DNA from: Stenotrophomonas nematodicola
GTDB lineage: Bacteria; Pseudomonadota; Gammaproteobacteria; Xanthomonadales; Xanthomonadaceae
Direction: 5' to 3'
Assembly (NCBI RefSeq): GCF_009467805.1
Contig: NZ_WIAY01000001.1
Span: 872,982-936,981 of the forward strand
DNA length: 64,000 nucleotides
In this document: positions 1 through 8,164 of the stretch, piece after piece
How the letters are laid out: each line of letters starts with the position of its first letter
How positions within the stretch are numbered: the first letter of the stretch is position 1
Position numbers and translations under genes: made by a program
Notes under the pieces: model-generated
What the model saw: only the letters and a program-made list of their open reading frames with translations
Database searches by the model: none
Told to the model about the DNA's origin: nothing

Positions 1-1
1 G

Positions 2-241
2 GCCGCACGATGCAGCAGTCATGGCATCCGCAATCCTGCGGGGTATCTGTTCGGCATCATCCAGCGCGCCATCCATGGCGAGTTCAATGCCTGGGCCAAG
101 AAAGACGCGCCATCGGCACCCGTCCCGCCAAACGAGCGGCCACCAGCAGCACCGCCACCTCAGCCGCAGGGTAAGCCAGTGCCGCCGGAAGTCGCCAAGC
201 AGCACATCGAGCGGCTACGCAATCTGCTCGCCAGCAAGTGA
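2..241 (+). CDS. STY4528-type ICE replication protein, C-terminal end (partial)
   Basis: The reading frame is open from the left edge of the window and ends at TGA 239-241, so only the last 79 residues are present. The fragment begins with a helical stretch (NPAGYLFGIIQRAIHGEFN), continues into a proline-rich linker and ends in a short basic helix. This is the tail I expect of the STY4528 family of pathogenicity-island/ICE replication proteins, which normally sit directly upstream of PFL_4669, as here. The family assignment rests on this short end plus gene order and is moderately sure. Confidence 0.6.
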   Translation, partial: AARCSSHGIRNPAGYLFGIIQRAIHGEFNAWAKKDAPSAPVPPNERPPAAPPPQPQGKPVPPEVAKQHIERLRNLLASK

Positions 242-287
242 GCCGGCATGCAAGTCGGTGAAAGTAGATGCCCATGGCCGCCAATAG

Positions 288-306
288 AGCTATCCCCTGG
301 GGATAG
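288..306. repeat. Palindrome copy 1 (ctatcccc-T-ggggatag)
   Basis: A hyphenated palindrome with eight-base arms, ctatcccc and ggggatag, around a single T. The same core recurs at 419-441 and 2432-2452. It lies in the 318-bp gap between the STY4528-type gene and PFL_4669. No poly-T run follows, so an operator or protein-binding site is more likely than a terminator. Confidence 0.6.
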
Positions 307-418
307 TTCCGCTGCTGGGCACAACGCCAAGTTGTCGCAGGCCTGGGATCGACCATCTGCCGCAGCATCGGTGTTGCCTACCCTGATCCCGGCGTGCAGC
401 GTTCGTTGACGCTCCATG

Positions 419-441
419 GAGCTATCCCCTGGGGATAGCTC
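419..441. repeat. Palindrome copy 2 (ctatcccc-T-ggggatag)
   Basis: The longest copy, with eleven-base arms (gagctatcccc / ggggatagctc) around one T. It lies about 120 bp upstream of the PFL_4669 start codon. A TTGAC at 407-411 just upstream could be part of a promoter. Copy 3 read in reverse also has GTTGA and TGGAGCT on the same side of the palindrome, which argues for a functional site. Confidence 0.6.
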
Positions 442-559
442 GCGCCGCATGCAACCGCCGCGCCCTAAACCGGGGCCCGCCGGGATTCGGATTCTTGACT
501 GACTGCCTTCCGCTTCCTGCCGAAGCTGGCCGCTCCTTTTCCAACAACGAGCGGACACC

Positions 560-1339
560 ATGGCAACCAATGAACCTCTGCAACTGAATCTCGGCTCCCT
601 GCGCAGCGCGATGTCGCTGACCCTGCACACCCATCACGCTTCCCGCATCTGGCACGGCCGCGCCGCCGCCGAGGGGCGACCGGGCATCGTCGGCCTGAAC
701 GGCTACATCGCCCAGATGAACAAGATGCGGCGGGGCTCGGAGCAGGACGACCCGTACTCGGACTGGTGGATGCTGCGCATCGAGGACAAGCTCGACCAAA
801 CCAAGGTCACGCTGCAATCGCTGCGCGAGCAGGTGGACCAGGCGCTGGCGAGCGTGCCACCGGCGCTCAGCCTGGGCGAAAACCTCAACGTGCAGCCGGT
901 CAAGCTCCCGCTCTTCGTCAACGCGCAGCTCGGCTTTGCCGCGGTCTATCTCCTGGCCGACTACGACGACATCGCCCGCAAGCTGATCCTCGCCCACCAC
1001 ACCGCGCTCATCGACCGCAGCACCTTGGAACGCTGGCTCAACGAGGGCGCGCACGCGCTGCGCAGCCTGTTCTCGCTGGCCCAGCAGTATCGCTACTCGG
1101 GCTGCACCCGCGACGATTTCGCGGCGAAGAACGCCGCTGCGCGAGTCGCGCTGGAGAAGTACGGCGAACTGCCGCAGGAGGTGCTGGAGGGGACACGCCG
1201 CTCGAAGTTTGCGCCACCCGTCGTGCGCCGTGGCCTGCAACAGCGCGGCGACGGTCCTGCCACAGCGCCTCCGCCCAGCGACGAAGCCGCCACCGCAGAG
1301 CCGCCCGAAGCGTCAGCCGGCGAGGACGAGCCCGCATGA
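560..1339 (+). CDS. PFL_4669 family integrating conjugative element protein
   Basis: A 259-residue protein matching the PFL_4669 (TIGR03761) family, found in MPF_G ICEs between the replication gene and ssb. Its biochemical role is unknown. No membrane segment or signal peptide is visible, so it is probably cytoplasmic. Residues 1-205 are mixed helical, with WWMLRIEDKLDQ and an aromatic YRYSGCTRDDF segment. The last 45 residues are a low-complexity, acidic Ala/Pro tail. The gene overlaps the next by four bases (ATGA), so the two are translationally coupled in what looks like an operon with DUF3158, ssb and perhaps topB. Confidence 0.8.
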   Translation: MATNEPLQLNLGSLRSAMSLTLHTHHASRIWHGRAAAEGRPGIVGLNGYIAQMNKMRRGSEQDDPYSDWWMLRIEDKLDQTKVTLQSLREQVDQALASVPPALSLGENLNVQPVKLPLFVNAQLGFAAVYLLADYDDIARKLILAHHTALIDRSTLERWLNEGAHALRSLFSLAQQYRYSGCTRDDFAAKNAAARVALEKYGELPQEVLEGTRRSKFAPPVVRRGLQQRGDGPATAPPPSDEAATAEPPEASAGEDEPA

Positions 1340-1863
1340 ACGATCTGAACCAACCGACCCGCTACTTCCGGGGCCTGCAACAGGGTGCCTTCATGCGGCT
1401 GGAACACGCGGCCTCTCTAAAAGGCCTTTTAAAGCCTTTTAAGGGTAAAGGGGACTTCGAGGCCTGGGCCAGCCAGTGCTTCGCCATGCGCGACGAGTTG
1501 ATTGCCCTGGCACAGCGACAGGTGCTGGAGCAAGCATGCGGGCACCCCTTCCACCTTCTGCCCATCGAACTGGCCCAACAGACCACTGGCGCAGGAACCG
1601 TCTTCTTGCGCTGGCGCAGGCACGACAGGTCGGCCATGGGCGTGGCGCTGTGGCGGGAGCTGATCGCCAGCAGCAGCACACCCGTCAACCTGCTGGCCGA
1701 CCTGCACGCGATCGAGCTGCAGCGCATCACGTTGAACATGCAGATCAGCCTGCTGCACACCTTGGGCAGGCAGGCGCAGGAATGCGCCAGCAAGGCCGCC
1801 GAGGCGGACGACGCCTACCTGCACCGGCTCACGTCCGTTCCTGCCGCAATGCGCGATCGGTGA
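1336..1863 (+). CDS. DUF3158 family protein
   Basis: A 175-residue protein whose start overlaps the PFL_4669 stop in an ATGA. Gene order (PFL_4669, this gene, ssb, topB) and sequence fit the DUF3158 family of ICE proteins, whose role is not established. It is cytoplasmic, with several amphipathic helices and no enzyme motif I can recognise. The codons for LKGLLKPFKGKG are strikingly AT-rich for this region and contain the 12-base palindrome aaaaggcctttt at 1419-1430. A longer in-frame extension upstream is out of frame with the real upstream gene and is not used. Confidence 0.75.
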   Translation: MNDLNQPTRYFRGLQQGAFMRLEHAASLKGLLKPFKGKGDFEAWASQCFAMRDELIALAQRQVLEQACGHPFHLLPIELAQQTTGAGTVFLRWRRHDRSAMGVALWRELIASSSTPVNLLADLHAIELQRITLNMQISLLHTLGRQAQECASKAAEADDAYLHRLTSVPAAMRDR

Positions 1864-1936
1864 TTGCGCCGGGCATCCCAGCACGCGCCCGGCGCCGACG
1901 AGGCACGGGTATTTCAACCACCACGGAGATCACACC

Positions 1937-2377
1937 ATGAGCACGCATTTTTCTGGCGAAGGCAACATCGGCTCGCCACCGGAGTACCGCGAATTCCCCA
2001 ACGGCAATGACGAACCCAGCCGCTTGCTGCGCCTGAACGTCTATTTCGACAACCCCGTACCCAAGAAGGATGGCACCTTCGAGGACCGCGGCGGCTTCTG
2101 GGCGCCGGTGGAAATCTGGCACCGCGACGCCGAGCACTGGAAGGACCTGTACCAGAAAGGTATGCGCGTGCTGGTCATCGGCCGCATGGAGCGCGAGCCT
2201 TGGACGGACAACGAAGATCAGCCGCGCGAGACCTGGCAGATCAACGCGCGCAGCGTCGGCATCCTGCCGTACCGCATCGAGTCCGTGGCCCTCAGTCCGA
2301 AGCCGCAGGAGGCAGAACCGAAGCCACAGGCTGCCCAGGAATCGACCGCGCCGAAGGAGGCGAAGCGCAGGAAGTGA
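1937..2377 (+). CDS. ssb: ICE single-stranded DNA-binding protein
   Basis: A 146-residue SSB-like protein with an OB-fold N-terminal domain (about residues 1-115; note RLNVYFDNPVPKKDG, FWAPVEIWH and GMRVLVIGRMEREPW) and a short charged tail rich in Pro, Glu and Lys. It lacks the canonical acidic DDDIPF-type C-terminus of housekeeping SSB, as is common in the ICE versions. It would coat single-stranded element DNA during rolling-circle replication or after transfer. A GGAG ribosome-binding site precedes ATG 1937. It lies between DUF3158 and topB, its usual place in this ICE group. Confidence 0.85.
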   Translation: MSTHFSGEGNIGSPPEYREFPNGNDEPSRLLRLNVYFDNPVPKKDGTFEDRGGFWAPVEIWHRDAEHWKDLYQKGMRVLVIGRMEREPWTDNEDQPRETWQINARSVGILPYRIESVALSPKPQEAEPKPQAAQESTAPKEAKRRK

Positions 2378-2381
2378 ACCG

Positions 2382-2423
2382 GCATGGAGGGCGGCCGCCG
2401 TAGTGCTTCGCCGCCCTCCATGC
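2382..2423 (+). terminator. Perfect 13-bp inverted repeat after ssb
   Basis: gcatggagggcgg (2382-2394) and its exact complement ccgccctccatgc (2411-2423) enclose a 16-base loop, just after the ssb stop. The stem is very strong but no T-run follows. It could be a pause or attenuator, or an RNA-stability element, rather than a classical intrinsic terminator. Confidence 0.5.
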
Positions 2424-2431
2424 ACCCCGCA

Positions 2432-2452
2432 AGCTATCCCCTGGGGATAGCT
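2432..2452. repeat. Palindrome copy 3 (ctatcccc-T-ggggatag)
   Basis: Third copy, agctatcccc-T-ggggatagct, with ten-base arms. It lies between the ssb hairpin and topB, about 210 bp upstream of the topB start. In reverse orientation its flank resembles that of copy 2 (GTTGA, then TGGAGCT). It is probably a shared operator or binding site. Confidence 0.6.
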
Positions 2453-2660
2453 CCATCAACGTCCATCGACTTCCACGCGCTCCCGCAAATCGCGGCTACT
2501 GGTCCGCACACCTGCGGCCACGCGCCATCCCCGCCCGAGCCATTCCATCGGCGTGAAAGCGGTCGCCGGCGCATGCGGCTTGTTTGCTGCTACCCCAGGT
2601 GGCGCTCGGCATCCTCGATTCCAGCAACTCCATGAACAACGGGAATCGGGATGGACGGAC

Positions 2661-4673
2661 ATGCGGCTGTTCTTGTGCGAGAAGCCCTCCCAGGGCAAAG
2701 ACATTGGCCGAATTCTCGGTGCCACGCAGCGCGGTGAAGGCTGCCTCAACGGTTCCGGCGTCACCGTCACCTGGTGCATCGGCCATCTCGTCGAAGCGGC
2801 AGCCCCCGAGGTCTATGACGCGGCGCTCAAGCGCTGGTCGCTGGAGCAGTTGCCCATCATTCCTCAGCACTGGCGGGTCGAGGTCAAACCTAAAACCGCC
2901 ACGCAGTTCAAAGTCGTCAAGGCGCTTCTGGCTAAGGCGACCCAGCTTGTCATCGCCACAGATGCCGACCGCGAGGGCGAGTTGATCGCCCGCGAGATCA
3001 TCGACCTGTGCGGCTACCGCGGTCCCATCGAACGGCTGTGGTTGTCGGCGCTCAACGATGCGTCCATCCGCGCGGCACTCGGCAAGCTCCGGCCATCGGC
3101 CGAGACGCTGCCGATGTACTACTCGGCGCTGGCGCGCTCTCGGGCGGATTGGCTCGTCGGCATGAACCTCAGCCGCTTGTTCACGGTGCTGGGACGGCAG
3201 GCCGGCTACGACGGCGTGCTGTCGGTAGGCCGCGTCCAGACCCCCACGCTCAAACTGGTCGTGGACCGCGACCGCGAGATCACCGCCTTCGTGTCCGTGC
3301 CGTACTGGGCCATCGACGTGTCCCTGTCCGCCGGTGGCCAGACTTTCGCCGCGCAGTGGGTTCCCCCGAAAGCATGCACCGACGACGCCGGCCGCTGCCT
3401 GCAGCAGCCCATCGCGCAGCACGCCGCGCAGCAGATCCGCGCCGCGGACAGCGCCCAGGTGGTGGCGGTCGAAACCGAGCGCGTGCGGGAAGGCCCGCCG
3501 CTGCCGTTCGACCTGGGGACCTTGCAGGAGGTGTGTTCCAGGCAGCTTGGGCTCGATGTGCAGGAGACCTTAGACATTGCTCAGGCCCTATACGAGACGC
3601 ACAAGGCCACGACGTACCCGCGCTCCGATTCGGGCTACCTGCCCGAAAGCATGTTCGCCGAGGTGCCAACGGTCCTCGACAGCCTGGTCAAGACCGATCC
3701 CTTGCTGCGACCGATCATGGACCAGCTCAACCGCACTCAACGCTCACGCGCCTGGAACGACGCGAAGGTGTCTGCTCACCACGGCATCATCCCGACGCTC
3801 GAACCGGCGAACCTCTCGACCATGAGTGAGAAGGAACTGGCAGTGTATCGGCTGATCCGGGCGCATTACCTGGCGCAATTCCTTCCTCACCACGAGTTCG
3901 ACCGCAATGTGGCGAACCTCTCCTGCGGCCAGCAGACGCTGGCGGCCACCGGCAAGCAGGTCGTCGTCAAGGGGTGGCGCCTGGTGCTGGCCGAACCGCA
4001 ATCCGAGGAGGATGGCGACCCTGCGGCGCGCAGCCAGGTACTGCCCGCGCTGCGCGAGGGCCTGGCATGTCAGGTGGCCGACGTCGATCTGAAGGCGCTC
4101 AAGACGCTGCCCCCTCGGCCCTATACGCAGGGCGAGTTGGTCAAGTCCATGAAGGGCGTCGCCAAACTGGTCTCGGACCCGCGCCTGAAACAGAAGCTCA
4201 AGGATACGGTCGGCATCGGCACCGAAGCGACGCGGGCCAACATCATCAGTGGCCTGCTGACGCGGGGCTACCTCGTGAAGAAGGGCCGCGCCATCCGTGC
4301 CTCGGATGCGGCCTTCACCCTGATCGACGCGGTGCCCACAGCGATTGCCGACCCAGGGACAACCGCCGTCTGGGAACAGGCGCTGGACATGATCGAAGCT
4401 GGACAGCTCACGCTGGACGTATTCATCGGCAAGCAGGCTGCATGGATCTCACAGTTGATCGCGCAGTACGGCAGCACGTCCCTGTCCATCAAGGTTCCCC
4501 ACGGACCGCCTTGCCCACAGTGCGGCGCACCGACGCGCCAGCGCACCGGCAAGAGCGGCCCATTCTGGTCGTGCAGTCGCTACCCCGACTGCAAAGGCAC
4601 GCTGCCGGTCGAATCCGGCACGTCCAAGCGTGGTGCCTCGCGCCCGCGCCGCAGCGGCCGCAAAGGCTCCTGA
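2661..4673 (+). CDS. topB: DNA topoisomerase III
   Basis: A type IA topoisomerase of 670 residues. The Toprim domain is N-terminal, with FLCEKPSQ (catalytic Glu about residue 6) and ATDADREGELI. The catalytic tyrosine is in TTYPRSDSGYLP (Tyr319). A C-terminal zinc ribbon starts with CPQCG near residue 618 and continues with WSCSRYPDC, followed by a basic tail. The enzyme passes single strands to decatenate or resolve replication and transfer intermediates. ATG 2661 puts the conserved RLFLCEKPSQ at the N-terminus. An in-frame extension back to 2553 lacks homology and is not used. ICE-borne topB next to ssb is typical of this family. Confidence 0.93.
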   Translation: MRLFLCEKPSQGKDIGRILGATQRGEGCLNGSGVTVTWCIGHLVEAAAPEVYDAALKRWSLEQLPIIPQHWRVEVKPKTATQFKVVKALLAKATQLVIATDADREGELIAREIIDLCGYRGPIERLWLSALNDASIRAALGKLRPSAETLPMYYSALARSRADWLVGMNLSRLFTVLGRQAGYDGVLSVGRVQTPTLKLVVDRDREITAFVSVPYWAIDVSLSAGGQTFAAQWVPPKACTDDAGRCLQQPIAQHAAQQIRAADSAQVVAVETERVREGPPLPFDLGTLQEVCSRQLGLDVQETLDIAQALYETHKATTYPRSDSGYLPESMFAEVPTVLDSLVKTDPLLRPIMDQLNRTQRSRAWNDAKVSAHHGIIPTLEPANLSTMSEKELAVYRLIRAHYLAQFLPHHEFDRNVANLSCGQQTLAATGKQVVVKGWRLVLAEPQSEEDGDPAARSQVLPALREGLACQVADVDLKALKTLPPRPYTQGELVKSMKGVAKLVSDPRLKQKLKDTVGIGTEATRANIISGLLTRGYLVKKGRAIRASDAAFTLIDAVPTAIADPGTTAVWEQALDMIEAGQLTLDVFIGKQAAWISQLIAQYGSTSLSIKVPHGPPCPQCGAPTRQRTGKSGPFWSCSRYPDCKGTLPVESGTSKRGASRPRRSGRKGS

Positions 4674-5192
4674 CCGACCCCGTTCCCCGTGAACCGTGCC
4701 CGCCATCGGCGGCGCGGCCTGTGTTCCGCACGCCCTGCGGGACGCCCAGCGCGCAACGCCTTCTTGTCCGTGTGCGCGTCCCGCTTGGTCATCCCCGGCC
4801 GCGGGACCTGAAGGTAGCTTCTCCGCGAACCGCCTCCTGCGCGTTCTGCTGATCTGCATTTCTCCCGCCTCTGCGAAGGGTCCCCCGGTGGCTTGCCAAG
4901 CTGCGCGAGCCACCCGGAGACCCTTCGTGGTCAGCGGTATTCGGTGCCGGTGCCCGCCGGCGCAAAAACGGGCTCCCTTTGTGCGCGGATGTGCGCCAGA
5001 CGATGCCGGCGCGAACCACGACATGCGCCGGGTGTGATTGCTGATGAGCAGACGGTTCTAGCGACGACCGGGCCTGCACCAGCCCACGGGTGGTTCTGTC
5101 CTCCCGAGCCGAAGGCCGCAGGGCCTTCGGCGCCTTTCTCCTGCCTATCAACGTCCCGGCCCGCCCCGGGCCACACGAACAGGAGACCCGAC
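4674..5192 (+). other. 519-bp gap between topB and the methyltransferase, with two inverted repeats
   Basis: I see no convincing gene here. Two structures stand out: a 19-bp inverted repeat with two mismatches (4875-4893 and 4908-4926), and a nine-base hairpin ccgaaggcc/ggccttcgg (5109-5130) followed by cgcctttctcc. The second could be a weak terminator directly before the methyltransferase leader. Open frames through the gap are shadows of the high GC content. Confidence 0.45.
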
Positions 5193-6800
5193 ATGAACCC
5201 GCAACCTTGCACCCTTCGCGGTGCGCCCCAGGCCGCGCCACTGCTGTACGGCAGCGTGTGCAGCGGCATCGAGGCCGTGAGCCTCGCATGGCAACCCCTC
5301 GGCCTCAAAGCCGCGTGGTTCGCCGAGATCGAGCCGTTCCCGAGCGCCGTGCTCGCCCACCGTTACCCCCATGTGCCCAACCTGGGCGACATGACCGCGA
5401 TCGCCCGTCAGGTGCGCGCCGGCACCGTGCCGGCGCCCGACATCCTGGTCGGCGGCACGCCGTGCCAGTCGTTCAGCGTTGCCGGCGCGCGCCAGGGGTT
5501 GAACGACCCGCGCGGCGCCTTGACCCTTGCCTATGTGGAGCTTGCAAATGCCATCGACCAAACCCGCCACCAAGACCGCCGCCCGCCGGCAACGCTCGTC
5601 TGGGAAAACGTCCCCGGCGTCCTCAACGACCGCAGCAATGCCTTCGGGCATTTCCTGGGCGCACTGGCCGGAGAAAGCCGTGCGCTCCAGCCGCCAGGGG
5701 AAAAATGGGCGCACGCTGGTTGTGTGTCTGGACCCCGCCGCCGCATCGCCTGGCGCGTGCTCGACGCTCAATATTTCGGTGTCGCCCAACGCCGCAAGCG
5801 CGTGTTTCTTGTGGCATGTGGTGGTGATGACCTCGATCCCTCCGAAGTACTTTTTGAGCGCACAGGCCTGCGCGGGGATTCTTCTGCGGGCCGCGCGCCG
5901 TGGCAAGAAGCTGCCCGCGCTGCTGGACCGGGTGCTGCAGCAGCAGGCGGATACGCAGGATTCGCTGGACTGAACCAGCCCTACGGCAAGGTCACGACGA
6001 CGTTCGGATTCAGCGGCGGCATTGGCCCCGTCGATGTTGCGGCATGCCTGATGGCCGCGGGTCCCAAGCACGACATCCGCACCGAGACGTTCATGGTGCA
6101 GTCCATCGCCGGCAGCATCGCCCACACCCTCGACACCGCCAACAACGGCAAGGGCAGCAGCGAGGACGGTACGGGAAAGGGCGTGCCGATCATCGCCTTC
6201 ACCGCCCAGGGCAGCGGCGCGGACGCCACGATCGACCTGACGCCGACGCTGCGTGCCGGCGGGCATCGCAACAGCCATGCGAACGCAGGCGTCGTGCCCG
6301 CCATCGCCTTCGCGCAGAACAACCGCGGCGAAGTGCGCTTCGAGTCGGGCCATGGACAGGTGTCTTGCACCGTCCTGTCCAACGGCAAGCCGGGCTACGG
6401 TGTGCCGATGGTGGCCTGCGTTGCCCTGCGGGGACGGACGCAGGGTCTTGCTGCCGAACTGGGCGGAAGCGTTGCGGCGGCGTTGCGTACCAGCGGCGGC
6501 GGCGCAGACAAGCCCCATGTCCTGGCCCCCGACTTCGAGGCACATTTCCGCTACGACTGGAATGAATCCGGTGCAGCGGACTGGTCGCAATGGCGGGTGC
6601 GGCGGCTGATGCCCATGGAGTGCGAGCGGCTGCAGGGCATGCCCGACGACTACACGCTGATCCCGTATCGCGGCAAGCCTGCCGCAGACGCTCCGCGCTA
6701 CAAGGCGATTGGCAACTCCATGGCCGTCCCGTGCATGGCTTGGCTGGGCAACCGGCTGGTGCAGTGCCTGCACAAGACGGACTCGACCGCTTCGGATTGA
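5193..6800 (+). CDS. C5-cytosine DNA methyltransferase
   Basis: A 535-residue DNA (cytosine-5) methyltransferase. Motif I is YGSVCSGIEA (residues 19-28). Motif IV is GGTPCQSFS with catalytic Cys91. ENV (138-140) is motif VI, QRRKRVFLV (199-207) is motif VIII, and AIGNSMAVP near the C-terminus is motif X. About 280 residues separate motif VIII from the RRLMPMECERLQG motif IX, so the target-recognition region is large. It contains loose repeats such as IAFTAQ/IAFAQN and TLRAGG/ALRTSGG, as in phage Dcm enzymes. No restriction gene is adjacent, so protection of transferred DNA (anti-restriction) is the likely role. The start has AGGAG seven bases upstream. Confidence 0.92.
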   Translation: MNPQPCTLRGAPQAAPLLYGSVCSGIEAVSLAWQPLGLKAAWFAEIEPFPSAVLAHRYPHVPNLGDMTAIARQVRAGTVPAPDILVGGTPCQSFSVAGARQGLNDPRGALTLAYVELANAIDQTRHQDRRPPATLVWENVPGVLNDRSNAFGHFLGALAGESRALQPPGEKWAHAGCVSGPRRRIAWRVLDAQYFGVAQRRKRVFLVACGGDDLDPSEVLFERTGLRGDSSAGRAPWQEAARAAGPGAAAAGGYAGFAGLNQPYGKVTTTFGFSGGIGPVDVAACLMAAGPKHDIRTETFMVQSIAGSIAHTLDTANNGKGSSEDGTGKGVPIIAFTAQGSGADATIDLTPTLRAGGHRNSHANAGVVPAIAFAQNNRGEVRFESGHGQVSCTVLSNGKPGYGVPMVACVALRGRTQGLAAELGGSVAAALRTSGGGADKPHVLAPDFEAHFRYDWNESGAADWSQWRVRRLMPMECERLQGMPDDYTLIPYRGKPAADAPRYKAIGNSMAVPCMAWLGNRLVQCLHKTDSTASD

Positions 6801-6842
6801 TCGACGACGCAGCCTGCCGGCCGCGCCATTCTCCCCCTGCAT

Positions 6843-6904
6843 TGCCGATGTATCGGCAGCAGCCCGCAGCCAGGGTGTCAAGGCTGCCGTGGGTTCCGCC
6901 CACG
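6843..6904 (+). ncRNA. radC-type structured RNA motif, copy A
   Basis: Three consecutive stems: tgccga/tcggca (6843-6858), gcagcc/ggctgc (6866-6887, loop ending TCAA) and cgtggg/cccacg (6888-6904), followed by CCACCC. Four other copies in the window keep the same three-stem order while the stem bases change in a compensatory way. It precedes the gene at 7043 by about 140 bases. I match it from memory to the radC RNA motif family, a presumed cis-regulatory leader. Confidence 0.65.
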
Positions 6905-7042
6905 CCACCCACCAGTTCGCTTCGGCATCTCACCGGCGAACGCTGCCCACCGGGGCATCGATGCCTCCTTTCTCCAACCCACGGGATGGTCGCCACGTCC
7001 CGTCAGGGGCATGTCGCCACCCGGTCGATTTCAGGACTTCCC

Positions 7043-7600
7043 ATGGACACCATCACCAAGCAAGACCGCATCACGCTGAAGAACCTCAAGGTCGCCGACT
7101 TCGCCAGCGAGGAAACGCTGTGCTTCACCGCGACCATCGTGTTCGACGGCACTCCCATCGCCGAGGCCCGCAACGACGGGCATGGCGGCTCGACATTCCT
7201 CCGCGCGCTCAACGGCAAGACGACGCTGCTGGCTCAGGCCGAAGCCTTTGCCAAGGGCTTGCCGCCTGCGCCGCTCGATCTAGGCCAGGAGGGTGAAGAC
7301 CCTCATTACATCGACATGACGCTCGACTTCCTGGTCGATGAACTGGCCGATGCCATGCACGCGGAGCGCAAGGTGCGAGCCGCCTTCAACCGCGACATCG
7401 GCAACAAGGTGCTGTTCATCAAGGACGGCAAACTGCTGTTCATCAAAGGCATCAAGCTCAAGGCTATCGCCGACCGCAAGGCGTACTTCGCTTCGCTGCG
7501 CACCAGGCAGGCCCAGCCCATCGTCATCCTCGCCGAGCTTCCGCCCGAGCGGGCATTCGACCTGTGGAAGCAGCATGTCCTGGGCGACAAGCCCGATTGA
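7043..7600 (+). CDS. ICE hypothetical protein (185 aa)
   Basis: I do not recognise a named family. The 185-residue protein has no signal peptide or membrane span. Two segments stand out: an N-terminal half with FTATIVFDGTPIAEARNDGHGG, which looks like a beta strand and Gly-rich turn, and a C-terminal half with the internal near-repeat KVLFIKDGKLLFIKGIKLK. It is mildly acidic. Its ATG lies about 140 bases after radC-type RNA copy A, and a terminator follows at 7626, so it is its own transcription unit within the block of accessory ICE genes. Confidence 0.7.
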   Translation: MDTITKQDRITLKNLKVADFASEETLCFTATIVFDGTPIAEARNDGHGGSTFLRALNGKTTLLAQAEAFAKGLPPAPLDLGQEGEDPHYIDMTLDFLVDELADAMHAERKVRAAFNRDIGNKVLFIKDGKLLFIKGIKLKAIADRKAYFASLRTRQAQPIVILAELPPERAFDLWKQHVLGDKPD

Positions 7601-7625
7601 CCCAGCGCCACCGCACCCTCCTGAC

Positions 7626-7655
7626 AGCCCCGTACTCGATGCGGGGCTTTTCTTT
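7626..7655 (+). terminator. Rho-independent terminator
   Basis: agcccc/ggggct stem (7626-7631 and 7643-7648) with an 11-base loop and the T-rich tail tttcttttcc. It closes the transcript of the gene ending at 7600. Confidence 0.75.
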
Positions 7656-7740
7656 TCCTGTGCTCATCAATCGGGGCTGGGCCGAATGCCGTTTTCCAAC
7701 TGACGCGGCGCAGCCCTCGCACGAAGCTGCCTGCATGTTC

Positions 7741-7807
7741 GCTGATTCGTCAGCACATGCCAGCAGCCAGGGTTCCAGGCTGCCGCGGGTCTCTCCCGCG
7801 TCACCCA
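7741..7807 (+). ncRNA. radC-type structured RNA motif, copy B
   Basis: Stems gctga/tcagc (7741-7754), gcagcc/ggctgc (7763-7783) and cgcggg/cccgcg (7784-7800), with ACATGCC between stems 1 and 2 and TCACCC after stem 3. It lies in the 330-bp gap upstream of the gene at 7931 and after the terminator at 7626. It is related to copies A, C, D and E. Confidence 0.65.
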
Positions 7808-7930
7808 CCAGTCCGCATCGCATCAATTCTGCGGATGAGCGTCCCCGTGACGCTGATGCTTTTTATCAACCGCGTGCGGGAGCTGCCATCCCGTGAGGGA
7901 CAAGGCCCCGCTTTTCCAAGGAGCCCGTCC

Positions 7931-8143
7931 ATGTCCCAGCAAGCCTCTTTCGGCCAGTTGGCCCTGACCTACTGCGGCAAGTTCCTGCCGCTCGAAGTCT
8001 TGCAAAGCGCCGCCGGCCACTACATCGGCACGCGCGATACCGAAGGTCCCGTTTCGCGGGAATCCCGCGAGTACTTCCGCAGCTATGCCGCGGCTCAACG
8101 CGCCCTCGAAAGAGGCGGCTGGTCCCAGCTCGCCATTCCCTGA
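7931..8143 (+). CDS. Small ICE hypothetical protein (70 aa)
   Basis: A 70-residue protein of unknown family, without membrane segment or cysteine motif. It begins MSQQASFGQLALTYCGKFLP and ends GGWSQLAIP. AAGGAG nine bases before ATG 7931 supports the start. It follows radC-type RNA copy B and is followed after 21 bases by another small gene with its own GGAG site, so the two are probably co-transcribed. Confidence 0.65.
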   Translation: MSQQASFGQLALTYCGKFLPLEVLQSAAGHYIGTRDTEGPVSRESREYFRSYAAAQRALERGGWSQLAIP

Positions 8144-8164
8144 TCCAACTGGAGAAATCACGTC

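Noticed and set aside
5148..6908. Very long open frame on the minus strand opposite the C5-methyltransferase (586 codons)
   Set aside because: It has no recognisable domain, runs antisense to a gene with all catalytic motifs and is the kind of shadow frame that high-GC codon use produces. The same applies to other long antisense frames (for example opposite topB, the helicase, VirB10 and the TraH-like gene).
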